From Planctomycetota bacterium (GTDB lineage Bacteria; Planctomycetota; Phycisphaerae; Phycisphaerales; UBA1924), in contig JAFEBP010000005.1 of NCBI GenBank assembly GCA_018242605.1, positions 86,861-150,860 of the forward strand: a stretch of DNA of 64,000 nucleotides, written 5' to 3'. How positions within the stretch are numbered: position 1 is the stretch's first letter; every line of letters starts with the position of its first letter. Under the pieces are notes generated by a model, which saw only the letters and a list, made by a program, of their open reading frames with translations, was not told the DNA's origin and did no database searches. A program made the translations under genes and the position numbers. This document shows positions 42,628-54,023 of this stretch, piece by piece.

Positions 42628-43986
42628 TCACCGGTTGAACGGGTATTCGTTGATCCAGTGGAAGCCGCGGCTCAGCAGCAGGAACGACTGGTCTGTGCGG
42701 CGGTTCAGGCGGGCTCTGATCTGAACCCCTTGAAACTCCCCAGAAAGGACGAGGGTGTTCTCGGCGGGCCGCTCATAGGACAACGTGAACGTCTGGGTGA
42801 GTGATTCGGAGGTCTGATTGCGTTTGTTGCCGCCGGAGGTGAGGGAGACCTTGGAGTTTGGGGAGTCGTCCTGCATGTTAAACCAGGCGACGGTATCAGT
42901 CATGCTCTGGATGCCGACGCCACCCCAACGGGTGACAAAGAAGCGCCGCCACCTGTTGGTGTCGGTTTGGAGCGGCGATAGTTCTTTTCCGTTGAGCTCG
43001 AAGGTCTGAACTTCGTACACGCCGTACAGATTGGGGAGTGGGGCACCATCGCCGTAGGTTCTCCAGCCGTAGTAGCCTTGGACAACTCCGCCGCCGACGG
43101 CGTACAGGACGAAGGCTGTTTGCACAGTTCCCAGTGCCGCTTTCTGCCATCGGGGCATGGCGGGCCACTTCCACGGCCGCGGAGATGTGGGTTTATGGAG
43201 CACCAGAACGTTGAGCAGTTGACCGAGGTCCGGCAGCGCGATCCAGATGGCCATCATCAGCAGGTGCGATGAGAACAGCTTCACCGGCACGTCGTAGCAC
43301 AAGTTGAGCATCACGACGTTGAGCATGACGCCCGCGGAGACCAAGGCGCCGAGCGTCGCGGTACGCCTGCAGAAGAGGAGCAGTGCGCCGACGACTTCGG
43401 CGGCGCCAGCGAAGATCGTGTAAGGCGTCGAGGCACCCATGAACGCCCAGAGAATGCCCATCGGAGAGGATTCGCCGTAGGTTTCCAACAGCCTTTCGGG
43501 GCCGGGGGTAGGGAACTGCGATTTGAACACTTTCGAGAAGCCGTATCCGAGCAGGATGCCGCCCAACGCGTAACGAAGGTACACCCGGAGCAGACCGTTC
43601 AGCCTTGGATACGAGTGGGCGCGGTGGAGCAGCGACCAAAGAAATGTCGCACCGACCGCGATTATCACGTATGCGAGCACTTGAACGTAGTTAAAGGTCG
43701 TGTCTCCGCTGCCGTTGGGCATCACGGTGATGGGATTCGCAAGGTGAAGCACATTCTCGGCAAACCAAGGGACGAAGGCCTCCCAAGACTTGTCATACCA
43801 CAGGAACAGGCTGGCAACGCCGGGGATCTGATTCAGAGGAAATGGGAACAGGTAGACAAGCCAATACACGAACGCGAACCTGAATACCACGAGGCGGGGG
43901 CCGCTCCACGGATCCGGCAGTTGAAGCGGAGACGGAATGGAGACTGGCCGTGATTCGACGATGGGTTGGGAGGCTTCGGGAAGCAT
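42628..43986 (-). CDS. DoxX-like membrane protein
   Basis: Inner-membrane protein of 452 residues with about eight helices. The central region (LGGILLGYGFSKVFKSQFPTP, FAGAAEVVGALLLFCRRTATLGA, SSHLLMMAIWIALPD) resembles DoxX/DoxD-type four-helix proteins; a C-terminal soluble domain of about 150 residues (YEVQTFELNGKELSPLQTD onward) is extracytoplasmic and not recognised. The lengthy insertions make it much larger than simple DoxX proteins (about 130-180). Function unknown; redox or respiratory association is only a family-level guess. Confidence 0.75.
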   Translation of the reverse strand: MLPEASQPIVESRPVSIPSPLQLPDPWSGPRLVVFRFAFVYWLVYLFPFPLNQIPGVASLFLWYDKSWEAFVPWFAENVLHLANPITVMPNGSGDTTFNYVQVLAYVIIAVGATFLWSLLHRAHSYPRLNGLLRVYLRYALGGILLGYGFSKVFKSQFPTPGPERLLETYGESSPMGILWAFMGASTPYTIFAGAAEVVGALLLFCRRTATLGALVSAGVMLNVVMLNLCYDVPVKLFSSHLLMMAIWIALPDLGQLLNVLVLHKPTSPRPWKWPAMPRWQKAALGTVQTAFVLYAVGGGVVQGYYGWRTYGDGAPLPNLYGVYEVQTFELNGKELSPLQTDTNRWRRFFVTRWGGVGIQSMTDTVAWFNMQDDSPNSKVSLTSGGNKRNQTSESLTQTFTLSYERPAENTLVLSGEFQGVQIRARLNRRTDQSFLLLSRGFHWINEYPFNR

Positions 43987-44055
43987 GGCGTGTCAAGTGG
44001 GGCCGAGTTCGATGCTGAACACGGCCCGGATGAGTGGACACCACATATCGCACGA

Positions 44056-45132
44056 TCAGCCGCGATATTGCGCCTCGACCAAGCGAGCGATGACAGCTTT
44101 GGTTTCTTCGAGGCTCGCTTCCAGGCGGGCTCCCGCGGCGCGGGTGTGACCGCCGCCGCCGAGTTCCTTGGCTACGGCGTTGACATCGATGGCGGGCTCA
44201 AATGACTTGCTGCGCAGGCTGATCTTGGTGAGCGGGCGGCCGTCGCTGGGCAGGCCGAAGTCCGACGGGTGGGCCTCGGAGAGAAGTGCGGAGACCTGCA
44301 CGCTGGGCAGGGACTGGGTGTAATCGGTGATGCCGCCGGTATCGCCGGGCGTGGCGCCGCAGGCTTTGAAATCGGTGTGGGCGATGGTCATGACGGCGAG
44401 GCGACCATCGCAGAAGAGTTCGATGGACTCGATCGCCCGGGCGATGAGCTTGAGGCGGGCGAGGGTGTTCTGTTCCAGAAGTTCGTACAGGCGCAGGTGG
44501 TCGGCGCCGGCGGCGATGAGTTCCGCGGCGGTGTGCAGCACGGCGGCGGTGACATTGCTGTGCCGGAACCAACCGGTATCGGTGGCCAGTCCGAGGTACA
44601 AGGGGGTGGCGATGTCCTTGCCCAGGTCGGCGAGGCGGGGGACGCCCAGCACGAGCCTGCAGAGTTCCGCCGCGGGCTCGCAGACCGCCGCGCTCTTGAC
44701 GTCCACGTACCGCAGCGCGGAGGTGTCAGGATCGCCCTGGGCGTGATGATCGACGACGATGGTCTTGTCACGGCGGGACGCGAGGAACTCGGAGACCGGC
44801 TCCAACTGCGTCCAGGAACCGGTGTCGAGAATCACGATGGCGTCGGGCTCGCCGCCGGCGATCTGTGAGGGCGGGTTCGTCTTGGAGACAATGGCGTGCG
44901 GAGTCTGCCCAACGATGTCGTTCAGCCACGGCGGCTGTGGGCCGTAGTACCACGCTTGCGCCTTGGGAGCGCTTGCCGACTGCCAACCGCCGGTGCGGTT
45001 GAGGGCGCGGACAAGCGAGATGGTGGACCCCACCGCGTCGCCATCGGGCTTGAGGTGCGTGAGCACGACCACCCGCCGGGCGGGGCGCAAGCGTTCGGCG
45101 ATGTCGGCGAGTGTCGTGTTGGTCGTCCACAT
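44056..45132 (-). CDS. nrnA: DHH-DHHA1 phosphoesterase, NrnA-like
   Basis: Cytoplasmic bifunctional oligoribonuclease/PAP phosphatase-like protein, 358 residues. Metal-binding motifs are HLKPDGDAVGS, VILDTGS and VVDHHAQGD, and the DHHA1 domain ends GGGGHTRAAGARLE. Such enzymes degrade nanoRNA or 3'-phosphoadenosine 5'-phosphate. The ATG at 45132 is chosen over an open frame to 45318 because conservation begins there. It is 82 bp downstream of ribF and ends the arginine-rich gene run. Confidence 0.88.
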   Translation of the reverse strand: MWTTNTTLADIAERLRPARRVVVLTHLKPDGDAVGSTISLVRALNRTGGWQSASAPKAQAWYYGPQPPWLNDIVGQTPHAIVSKTNPPSQIAGGEPDAIVILDTGSWTQLEPVSEFLASRRDKTIVVDHHAQGDPDTSALRYVDVKSAAVCEPAAELCRLVLGVPRLADLGKDIATPLYLGLATDTGWFRHSNVTAAVLHTAAELIAAGADHLRLYELLEQNTLARLKLIARAIESIELFCDGRLAVMTIAHTDFKACGATPGDTGGITDYTQSLPSVQVSALLSEAHPSDFGLPSDGRPLTKISLRSKSFEPAIDVNAVAKELGGGGHTRAAGARLEASLEETKAVIARLVEAQYRG

Positions 45133-45214
45133 GTGGGTCGATGGTACGGGCGGATCGCCTGCCCATCGGCGAATACGGCACAAAAAGGACGAAAAACGAT
45201 GAACCGGCAGAGGC

Positions 45215-46140
45215 TCAGGTTGTTGAAACCGCAGTCCTCGGAGTCTCTGCGCGGCAGAACGAGAGGGCACGGTCTGTATCGCGTGCCAACTGTTCCTGAA
45301 GGCGCTGGACGGAGTCAAACCGCACTTGGTCCCTGAGCCATGCGACGAATCGGAGCGAGAGCGGCCAGCCGTATTCGGGGCCGTTCCAGCGGGTGCCGAG
45401 GAGATGGGCCTCGACGCGGCGGTCGGGCCCTGAAAATGTCGGGCGGGTGCCGATATTCACAGCGGCGGGCGCGAGGGAGCCATCGGGCAGCGCGGCCAAC
45501 GTGGCGTAGACGCCGTCGGCGGGGAGCAGGCAATCGGTGGCGAGGTTCGCGGTGGGGAAGCCGATCGTGCGTCCCCTCTGATCGCCCTTGACGACCGTAC
45601 CGGCGAGCTCGTAGGGGCGGCCGAGGACGATTTCCGCATCGCGGACGCGGCCGTGGCGCAACAGCCATCGCACCAGGCTGCTCGAGGCGCGGGCGATCTG
45701 GTGATCTCCCAAGGGCACCTCGATCGCGGGGACTACCTCGACATCAAAGCCCATGGCTTGACCGAGGATGCGGAGTGTTTGGGGTGAACCGCGGCGTGCG
45801 CGGCCGAAGTGAAAGTCGTCGCCCTCGACCAGGACGCTTGGAGTGTGCGAGCGAACCAGGTCGGCGATGAACTCGTCGGGCTCCTTGTTGAGCAGCTCGC
45901 GTGTGGGCTCGAGTTTGACGACTTCGTCGGCGCCCTGGGCCTTGAGCAGTTCGGCCCGTCGATCGAAAAGAGACAATCGCGGCGGGGCGTGGTCGGGCCG
46001 CAGGAGCGTGATCGGGTGGGGATCGAAAGACATCACCACAACGCGGCCAGAATGGCCCACCAGTTGTCTCGCGCGGTGAACCAGGGACACGTGTCCGACG
46101 TGCACGCCGTCGAAGTTCCCGATGGTGACTGCCGTGGCGG

Positions 46141-46144
<4 letters not shown>
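45215..46144 (-). CDS. ribF: Bifunctional riboflavin kinase/FAD synthetase
   Basis: Converts riboflavin to FMN and FAD. The 309 residues fit RibF. The N-terminal adenylyltransferase motif is TIGNFDGVHVGHVSLV with MSFDPHP; the C-terminal kinase motif is GDQRGRTIGFPTANL. The ATG at 46144 overlaps the argH stop by 4 nt (ATGA), so the two are translationally coupled; a longer open frame to 47182 is only antisense-type Arg-rich sequence and is rejected. Confidence 0.93.
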
Positions 46145-47553
<1,409 letters not shown>

Positions 47554-47583
47554 GGGTGCTCCTTGCGGTTTCGTTGGAGGGTC

Positions 47584-48798
47584 TTACCGCGCGCCGCCCA
47601 TTGCCTTGAGGGCCCGGATGCGCTCCGGCAGGCTCAAGAGGCGGATGAAGCCGCCGGCGTCCTTCTGGGTGTACACATCTTCGCCTTCGAAGGAGACCAT
47701 TTTTTCGGCGTACAGCGAGTGAGGGCTGCGGCGCTGAACCGCGGTGGCCGTTCCCTTGTAGAGACGGACGACGATCTCGCCGTCGAGCTTCTCGGCCATT
47801 TTCTCCGCGCAGGCCCACAGTGCTTCGCGAAGGGGGGTGAACCATCGGCCGTCGTACACGAGTTCGGCGAAGGTGAGGCCCAGGTGTTCGCGGTAGTGGC
47901 GGGTCTCGCGGTCCAGCACGAGTTCCTCAAGCGCACGCAGGGCTTCGACGATGACGGTGCCGCCGGGCGTTTCGTACAGGCCGCGGCTCTTCATTCCGAC
48001 GCGGCGGTTCTCGACCAGGTCCACGCGGCCGACGCCGTGAGCCCCGGCGATCTCGTTGAGCCGGAGCACGAGTTGCTCGCCGCTGAGGCGCTGGCCGTTG
48101 ACGGCGCGGGGACGGCCCTTCTCAAACAGCACGGTCACGTTCTCCGGCTTGTCGGGGGCCTTCTCCGGGCTGGTGGTGAGCATCCAGGCGTCTTCCGGCG
48201 GGGAGTTGGCGGGGTCCTCGATCGTCCCGCCCTCGTGGCTGATGTGCCAGAGATTGCGGTCGCGGGAGTAAATCTTGGTGGCGCTGGCGGTGGTGGGGAT
48301 GTTGCGCTTGGCGAGGTATTCGAGCATGGCCATACGGCCCGAGAGATTCCACTTGTCGTGACGCCAAGGGGCGATGATCTCAAGCTCGGGGGCCAGCGCG
48401 GCGTACGCGCTCTCGAAGCGGACCTGGTCGTTGCCCTTGCCCGTGCAACCGTGCGATACGGCGGTGCAGCCGGTCTTCTTGGCCCACTCCACCTGACCCT
48501 TGGCCAGGATGGGACGGGCGATGGCGGTGCCCAGCAGGTAGCGGCCCTCGTACACGGCGCCGGTGATCATGGTGGGGAAGACGAAGTCCTCGGTGAACTC
48601 GCGCTTCAAGTCCACCACGTGGCATTCTTTGGCGCCCGAGTTGATGGCCTTTTTCTCGACGCCCACGAGTTCGTCGGCGCCCTGGCCCACGTCGCCCACC
48701 ACGCATACGACTTCCGCGTTCATGTTTTCGATGAGCCACGGCACGATGCACGAGGTGTCAAGACCGCCGGAGTACGCCAATGCCACACGCTTCTTCAT
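47584..48798 (-). CDS. argG: Argininosuccinate synthase
   Basis: Joins citrulline and aspartate using ATP. 404 residues from ATG 48798 ([19 protein letters not shown]); an ATG 21 nt earlier is in frame, but AAGGA is well placed for 48798. The PP-loop [21 protein letters not shown] and APWRHDKW regions are intact. It is 66 bp downstream of argF and 30 bp upstream of argH. Confidence 0.97.
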   Translation of the reverse strand: MKKRVALAYSGGLDTSCIVPWLIENMNAEVVCVVGDVGQGADELVGVEKKAINSGAKECHVVDLKREFTEDFVFPTMITGAVYEGRYLLGTAIARPILAKGQVEWAKKTGCTAVSHGCTGKGNDQVRFESAYAALAPELEIIAPWRHDKWNLSGRMAMLEYLAKRNIPTTASATKIYSRDRNLWHISHEGGTIEDPANSPPEDAWMLTTSPEKAPDKPENVTVLFEKGRPRAVNGQRLSGEQLVLRLNEIAGAHGVGRVDLVENRRVGMKSRGLYETPGGTVIVEALRALEELVLDRETRHYREHLGLTFAELVYDGRWFTPLREALWACAEKMAEKLDGEIVVRLYKGTATAVQRRSPHSLYAEKMVSFEGEDVYTQKDAGGFIRLLSLPERIRALKAMGGAR

Positions 48799-48864
48799 CG
48801 CAGGTTCCTTCATCTCCAAAGTGATTCTGTCACAGAGTCTGTTGTTGTACCGTCCGCGGTCGTT

Positions 48865-49839
48865 TCAGCCAGCCTTGCCGAAAATGTGCAGAAGCAGGGC
48901 GTTCTGCACGTGCATGCGGTTTTCCGCCTGGTCGTACACGATTGAGTTGGGGGAGTCGATCACCTCGTCGGTGACTTCAACTCCCCGATGGGCGGGCAGG
49001 CAATGCATGAACAGGCTGCCGCCCTTGATGCCGATCCCGGCGGTGGCCATCAGCTCGCCGGTCACCGCGTAGCCGCCGAACTCGCCGCGCTTTCCGGCTG
49101 TGTCGGTCTGGCCCATCGAGACCCAAACGTCCGTGTAGACGGCGTGGTGGCCTTCCACCGCTGCGGGGTCATGGCTGAACGCCAGCACGCTGCCGGACGC
49201 CTTGGCGTAGGCCAGGCAGTCACGCACGACGTCTTCGGCGGGGCTGTGCCCCTCCGGCGTGATGACGGTCAAATCGACGCCCAGCAGCGTTGCGGTGTGC
49301 ATGAGCGAATGGCAGACGTTGTTGCCGTCACCGATGTAGGCCAGCCGCTTGCCATCGAGGCCTCCCGGACGCTCCCAGAGCGTGAAGAGGTCGGCCAATC
49401 CCTGGCAGGGGTGGTAGCGGTCGCTGAGGGCGTTGATCACGGGGATCTCCGCCGCGGCGGCCAGTTCTTCGACCACCGACTGTGAATAGACACGCGGGAT
49501 GATGCAATCCACCCAGCGTTCCAGGTTCTTGCCGTAGTCTTTGACACTTTCCCGTTCGCCCAAGCGTTGGGCGCTGTGGTCCATGTACAGCGCGGTGCCG
49601 CCCATCAGGTTGATACCGGTCTCGAACGTGATGCGGGTGCGCAGCGACGCCTTCTCGAACAGCAGGATGGAGGTGGTGCCGTCGAGCGCCTTGCGGAAGG
49701 GCTTGATGTTCTTTTTCGCCTTCGCGGCGGTCTTGAACAGGGAGAGGATCGTGGCCGGCGTCAGCGCGGAGATGGTCAGCAGGTCCGCCCCCTTGAGCGA
49801 CGCCGCACGTCCCGACTTCTTGATTGCTCGCTTTGCCAT
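48865..49839 (-). CDS. argF: Ornithine carbamoyltransferase
   Basis: Makes citrulline from ornithine and carbamoyl phosphate. 324 residues. The carbamoyl-phosphate site is FEKASLRTRITFE (SLRTR in place of STRTR, a common variant), with HPCQGLADLFTLWE and the ornithine/catalytic motif FMHCLPAHRG. The HCLPAHRG form favours ornithine over N-acetylornithine. A basic N-terminal extension (MAKRAIKKSGRAASLKGAD) precedes the conserved part. Confidence 0.95.
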   Translation of the reverse strand: MAKRAIKKSGRAASLKGADLLTISALTPATILSLFKTAAKAKKNIKPFRKALDGTTSILLFEKASLRTRITFETGINLMGGTALYMDHSAQRLGERESVKDYGKNLERWVDCIIPRVYSQSVVEELAAAAEIPVINALSDRYHPCQGLADLFTLWERPGGLDGKRLAYIGDGNNVCHSLMHTATLLGVDLTVITPEGHSPAEDVVRDCLAYAKASGSVLAFSHDPAAVEGHHAVYTDVWVSMGQTDTAGKRGEFGGYAVTGELMATAGIGIKGGSLFMHCLPAHRGVEVTDEVIDSPNSIVYDQAENRMHVQNALLLHIFGKAG

Positions 49840-49908
49840 CGTCTGTGTGTTTCCTCGCGGCGTGCCGCGTCGAAAGTGGGGTCCGAAGACCCGCGGCCGG
49901 GCCGCGAA

Positions 49909-50742
49909 TCAACGAGCCGAGATGATACGCGATCCCACCGGCTCGCCGCGCAAGAATCGGGTGAATTCAGCGGTGTCGTTGCCGTTCAGGATCACTACCG
50001 GGGCCCCGATCGTCGATGAGGCCACGACCGCCGCTCGTGACTTGGGGATCATGCCCCCGCTGATCACTCCGGAAGCGATGAAGGATTCCACGTGCTCGGC
50101 GGTCAGTTCGGGGACAATGCGTTTGTCCGCGTCCATGATGCCCGGAACGTCGGTGAGCAGCACCAGGGCGCAGGCTCCCAGCATCGCGGCGACACCGGAC
50201 GCGGCATCATCGGCGTTGACATTCAGGAATCGGCCTTGAGCGTCGATGCCGATGGAGGACACCACGGGCAGGAAGCCCTCGGTGAGCAGCGTTCGCAGCA
50301 ACCGCGGGTTCCCGGACTGGGCGACATCGCCTACAAGTCCCGGGTCGAAAGCGAATCGGGTGGTGACGGCGGTGGGAACTCCACCCAGTCCGCCGTCGCC
50401 GAGGCACAAGCCCACGGCCTGCCCTCCAGCCGCGTTAATGCTCGCGACGAGCCTCTTGTTAACCGTGCCTGCGAGCACGGCCACGATTTCGTCGATCTGA
50501 TCCTGAGGAGTGATGCGGATCCCTTCGCGCCGGACGGTCGGGAAACCCAGACGAGAGAGGTGCCGGTCGACCGCCTTGCCGCCGCCGTGGAGGAGCACGA
50601 TGCCGCCGGGTGTCGCGTGCGCGGTGGCGACAAGCGCCCGCCACAGGTCCGGCGAAGACGATTGGGACTCGAGCGTGTTTCCGCCGATCTTGATGACCAG
50701 GGGGCCGGACCTACGCGCGGTGTTGGCCGGTGCAGCGCTCAT
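49909..50742 (-). CDS. argB: Acetylglutamate kinase
   Basis: Phosphorylates N-acetylglutamate, the second step of ornithine synthesis. 277 residues. Amino-acid kinase motifs: VIKIGGNTLE, VLLHGGGKAVD, and VLLTDVPGIMD with ISGGMIPKSRAAV near the C-terminus. It overlaps the argC stop by 4 nt (TCAT on the plus strand), indicating coupled translation. The sequence lacks the N-terminal helix of arginine-feedback-inhibited hexameric kinases, so feedback control is uncertain. Confidence 0.95.
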   Translation of the reverse strand: MSAAPANTARRSGPLVIKIGGNTLESQSSSPDLWRALVATAHATPGGIVLLHGGGKAVDRHLSRLGFPTVRREGIRITPQDQIDEIVAVLAGTVNKRLVASINAAGGQAVGLCLGDGGLGGVPTAVTTRFAFDPGLVGDVAQSGNPRLLRTLLTEGFLPVVSSIGIDAQGRFLNVNADDAASGVAAMLGACALVLLTDVPGIMDADKRIVPELTAEHVESFIASGVISGGMIPKSRAAVVASSTIGAPVVILNGNDTAEFTRFLRGEPVGSRIISAR

Positions 50743-51767
50743 GGGAGCACCTCGCTGCGGGCGGGGAGGCCGAGCGATTCATCCAGACCCAGACACAGAT
50801 TCATGCACTGCACCGCCTGGCCGGCCGCTCCCTTGACCAGGTTGTCGATGGCGCTGGCGATGATCAGGTGGTGGTGCTTTTCGTCGACCGCCCAGCCGAT
50901 GTCGCAGAAGTTGGTGTTCCTCACGTCCGCGACCGCCGGCCATACTCCCGCGCCGAACAGGCGGACGAACCGTTCTCGGCTATACGCGTCCGTGAGGGTG
51001 CGCGACACGCGACCCAGATCCCATCCCGCGGCGAGTTCCACGTGAATGGTCGACAGAATGCCGCGGTCGAATGCCCCCAAATGCGGCGTGAAGACGGTTG
51101 AGATGCCGGCGTAGGCGTCGATCTCCGGATTGTGCCGGTGCTTGAAGACGTTGTACGGCTGGAGGCTGACCTCGCAGAAAAGGGAGTTCACCTTGGCGGC
51201 ACGGCCTGCGCCGCTGACACCGCTCGTAGAGTCGATAATCGGCCGGCCCGTGACAGCGCCTGCGCGGACCAGCGGCGCCAAGGGCAGAATCGCGGAAGTG
51301 GGGTAGCAGCCCGGCACGGCGACGAGGCGGGCGTTTCGGATCTGTTCGCGGTGGAGTTCCGGCATTCCGTACACGGCGGATTGGAGCAGGCTGGCGTGCT
51401 CGTGGGCAAAGCCGTAATAACTTGGATAAATCGCCGGGTCACGGAACCTGAACGCGGCGGAGAGGTCCAGGACGCGGACACCACGGTTGAGCAGGTCAGC
51501 GGCCAGCGAGACGCTGGCTTCGTGGGGCGTCGCGAGGAATACGGCGTCTGGTTTGCACGAGACGATTTCCGAGGCGTCGGCGGCACGCAGAGGGAGTTCC
51601 AAACGACCGCGGAAACGGGGGAACGCGTCCGCGAGTGTGCGGGAGCCCTCTTCCTTTCCGGAACCAAAAACGCCCACCACACGGGCGGAAGGATGCCCTA
51701 GGAGGATGGACACGAGTTCCGCGCCGCTGTATCCGCCAGCGCCGACAATCACAATTCGCTGCTGCAT
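50739..51767 (-). CDS. argC: N-acetyl-gamma-glutamyl-phosphate reductase
   Basis: Reduces N-acetylglutamyl phosphate with NADPH. 342 residues from the ATG at 51767, where the nucleotide-binding start RIVIVGAGGYSGAEL begins; a frame running to 52265 overlaps the divergent HPt gene and is rejected. Catalytic Cys154 lies in AVPGCYPTSAI. It is the first gene of argC-argB-argF-argG-argH. No ribosome-binding site is visible, and a TACGAT -10-like box lies about 9 nt upstream, so the mRNA may have almost no leader. Confidence 0.95.
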   Translation of the reverse strand: MQQRIVIVGAGGYSGAELVSILLGHPSARVVGVFGSGKEEGSRTLADAFPRFRGRLELPLRAADASEIVSCKPDAVFLATPHEASVSLAADLLNRGVRVLDLSAAFRFRDPAIYPSYYGFAHEHASLLQSAVYGMPELHREQIRNARLVAVPGCYPTSAILPLAPLVRAGAVTGRPIIDSTSGVSGAGRAAKVNSLFCEVSLQPYNVFKHRHNPEIDAYAGISTVFTPHLGAFDRGILSTIHVELAAGWDLGRVSRTLTDAYSRERFVRLFGAGVWPAVADVRNTNFCDIGWAVDEKHHHLIIASAIDNLVKGAAGQAVQCMNLCLGLDESLGLPARSEVLP

Positions 51768-51920
51768 GGGGGCCAATCGTAGCAAACACTTCGCGGGCCG
51801 ATAAACGCGGCGACCTCTCATCTCCTGGACGCGGAGTGCCAAAAATAGTGGCAATTGCGGTCCGCCCGGCTCACCAGCCCCCGTCGGTCGTTCCGATGTT
51901 TCTGGAACGTGGAGACCATT

Positions 51921-52262
51921 ATGACCGATCCCGCTTCCAGTTTCCCGATCGTTCCGCTTCGTAGCCAATACGCAGACGATCCCGAGATGACAGAGTTGCT
52001 GGGGCTTTTCGTGGGCGAACTGCAGCAACGCACCACGGCTCTCGAGAACGCGATGCGAGGGAAGCAGTGGGATCTGGTGCAGCGCATATCCCATCAGCTC
52101 AAGGGTGCTTCCGGCGGGTACGGCTTCCCCAAAATCGGCGCTGCCGCGGCGCAGGTGGAGCAGGTCGTGAAGTCCGGTCCCATCGCGGATGAAGAGTCTT
52201 TGGAGCGTCTGACGGCGAACGTCAAGGAGCTGGTGGCGCTCTGCCAGCGAGTCCGGCTCTGA
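51921..52262 (+). CDS. HPt domain protein
   Basis: Histidine-containing phosphotransfer protein, 113 residues, a single domain. The phospho-acceptor is His58 in RISHQLKGASGGYGF, the HPt signature. GTGGAGACC precedes the ATG at 51921. It would pass phosphate between a hybrid kinase and a response regulator; the REC-GGDEF protein 90 bp downstream is the likely partner. It diverges from argC. Confidence 0.9.
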   Translation: MTDPASSFPIVPLRSQYADDPEMTELLGLFVGELQQRTTALENAMRGKQWDLVQRISHQLKGASGGYGFPKIGAAAAQVEQVVKSGPIADEESLERLTANVKELVALCQRVRL

Positions 52263-52352
52263 CACCCGCGTTCGCGGTGTAGTGTTGCCCGATTGAACGC
52301 GGGCGTGGCGTTTGGTTTGGTCCGTTCCACTCCTGACAGTCCCGGGGCTGCG

Positions 52353-53327
52353 ATGCCTGAGAGCGACCAGTCAACAAAGGTTCAGCCTGAGTCCGCGCGT
52401 CCGCAGGTGCTCATCATTGACGACGCGCCGGAAATTCACCGCCTGGTGGCGATGCGATTACGGACCGAGGGGCTGGATTTCGTCAGCGCGTACGACGGGA
52501 CCGAAGGGATGCGTCAGGCCACGAGCGACGAGTCTCATCCGTCGTTGATCCTGCTGGACCTGGACATGCCGGGAATGCACGGGCTCAGCGTGCTGCAAGC
52601 GCTGAAGGCCGATCCCAAGACGATCGACATCCCGGTGATCGTGGTCTCCGGTCAGCAACTACCCAAAGAAAAGGTAAAGGCTTTCGAGTTCGGCGCGGTG
52701 GACTACATCACCAAACCGTTCGAGATGACCGAACTGCGAGTCAGGGTCCGGCAGGCGCTCAAGATGCGTCAACTGATCCAGATGCTGGCCCAGAGGGCGC
52801 AGATCGACGGGATGACCGGGCTGTGGAATCGATCCTTCTTCAATCAACGGTGGAGCGAGGAGTTCGCCCGGGCGACGCGGTATTCGCACCCGCTTTCTCT
52901 GGCGATGGCCGACGTGGACCATTTCAAATCGGTGAACGACACGTACGGGCACGCGGCGGGCGATGCGGTCCTCCAGGGAGTCGCGAAGGTGCTGATGCGG
53001 GAATGCCGCCAGCATGACCTGGTCTGCCGGTATGGTGGCGAGGAGTTCGTCATCGTCATGCCGGAGACGGCTCCCGGCGATGCTGCGGGAGTGTGCGATC
53101 GCATCCGGGAGGCCCTGGCCTCGGAGGTGTGGCAGCGGCACCCTGAGCGTCGGATCACTGCTTCCATCGGCGTCGCCGGTTCGAACGGAGCCACGAACAT
53201 GAACGCCCAGCAATGGGTGGAGACCGCGGATGCGAATCTATATGCCGCGAAACGGGGCGGGCGCAATCGTGTCCAGTGGTCGGACTTGTCGGCGCAGGCC
53301 ACGCGGCCCGTCCAGGCCGCCGCGTGA
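52353..53327 (+). CDS. Response regulator with GGDEF domain (diguanylate cyclase)
   Basis: PleD-like c-di-GMP synthase, 324 residues from ATG 52353 (a TTG-initiated frame from 52293 adds 20 non-conserved residues). The REC domain (about 18-135) has phospho-acceptor Asp69 in LLDLDMPG and Lys121 in YITKP. The GGDEF domain (about 150-310) carries RYGGEEF (228-232 for the active loop) and the inhibitory I-site RQHD (219-222) at the canonical five-residue distance. All residues needed for synthesis and product inhibition are present. The HPt gene lies just upstream. Confidence 0.93.
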   Translation: MPESDQSTKVQPESARPQVLIIDDAPEIHRLVAMRLRTEGLDFVSAYDGTEGMRQATSDESHPSLILLDLDMPGMHGLSVLQALKADPKTIDIPVIVVSGQQLPKEKVKAFEFGAVDYITKPFEMTELRVRVRQALKMRQLIQMLAQRAQIDGMTGLWNRSFFNQRWSEEFARATRYSHPLSLAMADVDHFKSVNDTYGHAAGDAVLQGVAKVLMRECRQHDLVCRYGGEEFVIVMPETAPGDAAGVCDRIREALASEVWQRHPERRITASIGVAGSNGATNMNAQQWVETADANLYAAKRGGRNRVQWSDLSAQATRPVQAAA

Positions 53328-53330
53328 CGC

Positions 53331-53996
53331 TTAGAACGGGAACACGACGCCGAGGTACAGCATGATGTCGTCGCGGCCGGGGTTGTCGTCGTCGCCGAAG
53401 ATTCTGGCGTTCGAGAAGTGCTGCCACCGTGCGCCCACCAACAGACGCGTGCCGTGATCGTCGAGCGCTCGGGTGAATCCCATGCCGGCGCGGGGAGTAA
53501 AGTCGAAGCTCGTGCCGCCCTCGGGCACGTCGTCTGTCGCGAAGAGCACGCCGATGCCGATATCCGCGAACACGGTCCAATCGCCGGTGTTGACGAAGTG
53601 CCAGCGGAAGTTGATGGCCGGGTTGATGCCGGCGGCGTCGGTGCCGTCCTGCACGAAATACCAGCCGCCGAGCTCGGCGTCGATCTCGACATCGTCGACG
53701 ATGAAGTAGTTGAACGAGCCGAAGACGTTGGCGTCAACGCCGTCGAACTCAGTGCCGGCGCCGCCGCCCACGGTCCACCATTTGGAGCCCGAAGCTCCGT
53801 ACCGCATCTGGCCGGCGGATGCTTGTGCTTCCTGTGCGGACGCCGCGCCGGCGGTCGCGTCTGGAGGGGGCGGCGGGTCGTCGAGGTGCGCGCCGGAGGT
53901 GTCCAATATCGGTAGTTCGTCCGCGGCCGCCGCCACGGAAGAGAATGCCATCATGGTGACCATCGGAAGGGCGCTGATGCAGAGTTTCTTCGTCAT
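53331..53996 (-). CDS. PagL-like outer-membrane acyloxyacyl hydrolase
   Basis: Product of 221 residues: signal peptide (about 1-24), a Pro/Ala-rich linker to about residue 65, then an eight-stranded beta-barrel-like region ending VVFPF. The C-terminal WQHFSNARIFGDDDNPGRDD matches the catalytic His-x-Ser-Asn strand of PagL-type lipid A 3-O-deacylases (His193, Ser195); the third triad member could be one of the following Asp residues, where PagL has Glu. It may trim lipid A, consistent with lpxK here. A non-enzymatic barrel is the alternative. Its 3' end lies 3 bp from the convergent GGDEF gene. Confidence 0.7.
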   Translation of the reverse strand: MTKKLCISALPMVTMMAFSSVAAAADELPILDTSGAHLDDPPPPPDATAGAASAQEAQASAGQMRYGASGSKWWTVGGGAGTEFDGVDANVFGSFNYFIVDDVEIDAELGGWYFVQDGTDAAGINPAINFRWHFVNTGDWTVFADIGIGVLFATDDVPEGGTSFDFTPRAGMGFTRALDDHGTRLLVGARWQHFSNARIFGDDDNPGRDDIMLYLGVVFPF

Positions 53997-54023
53997 CGCC
54001 CAAGGCTACGCACGATTCACGCG

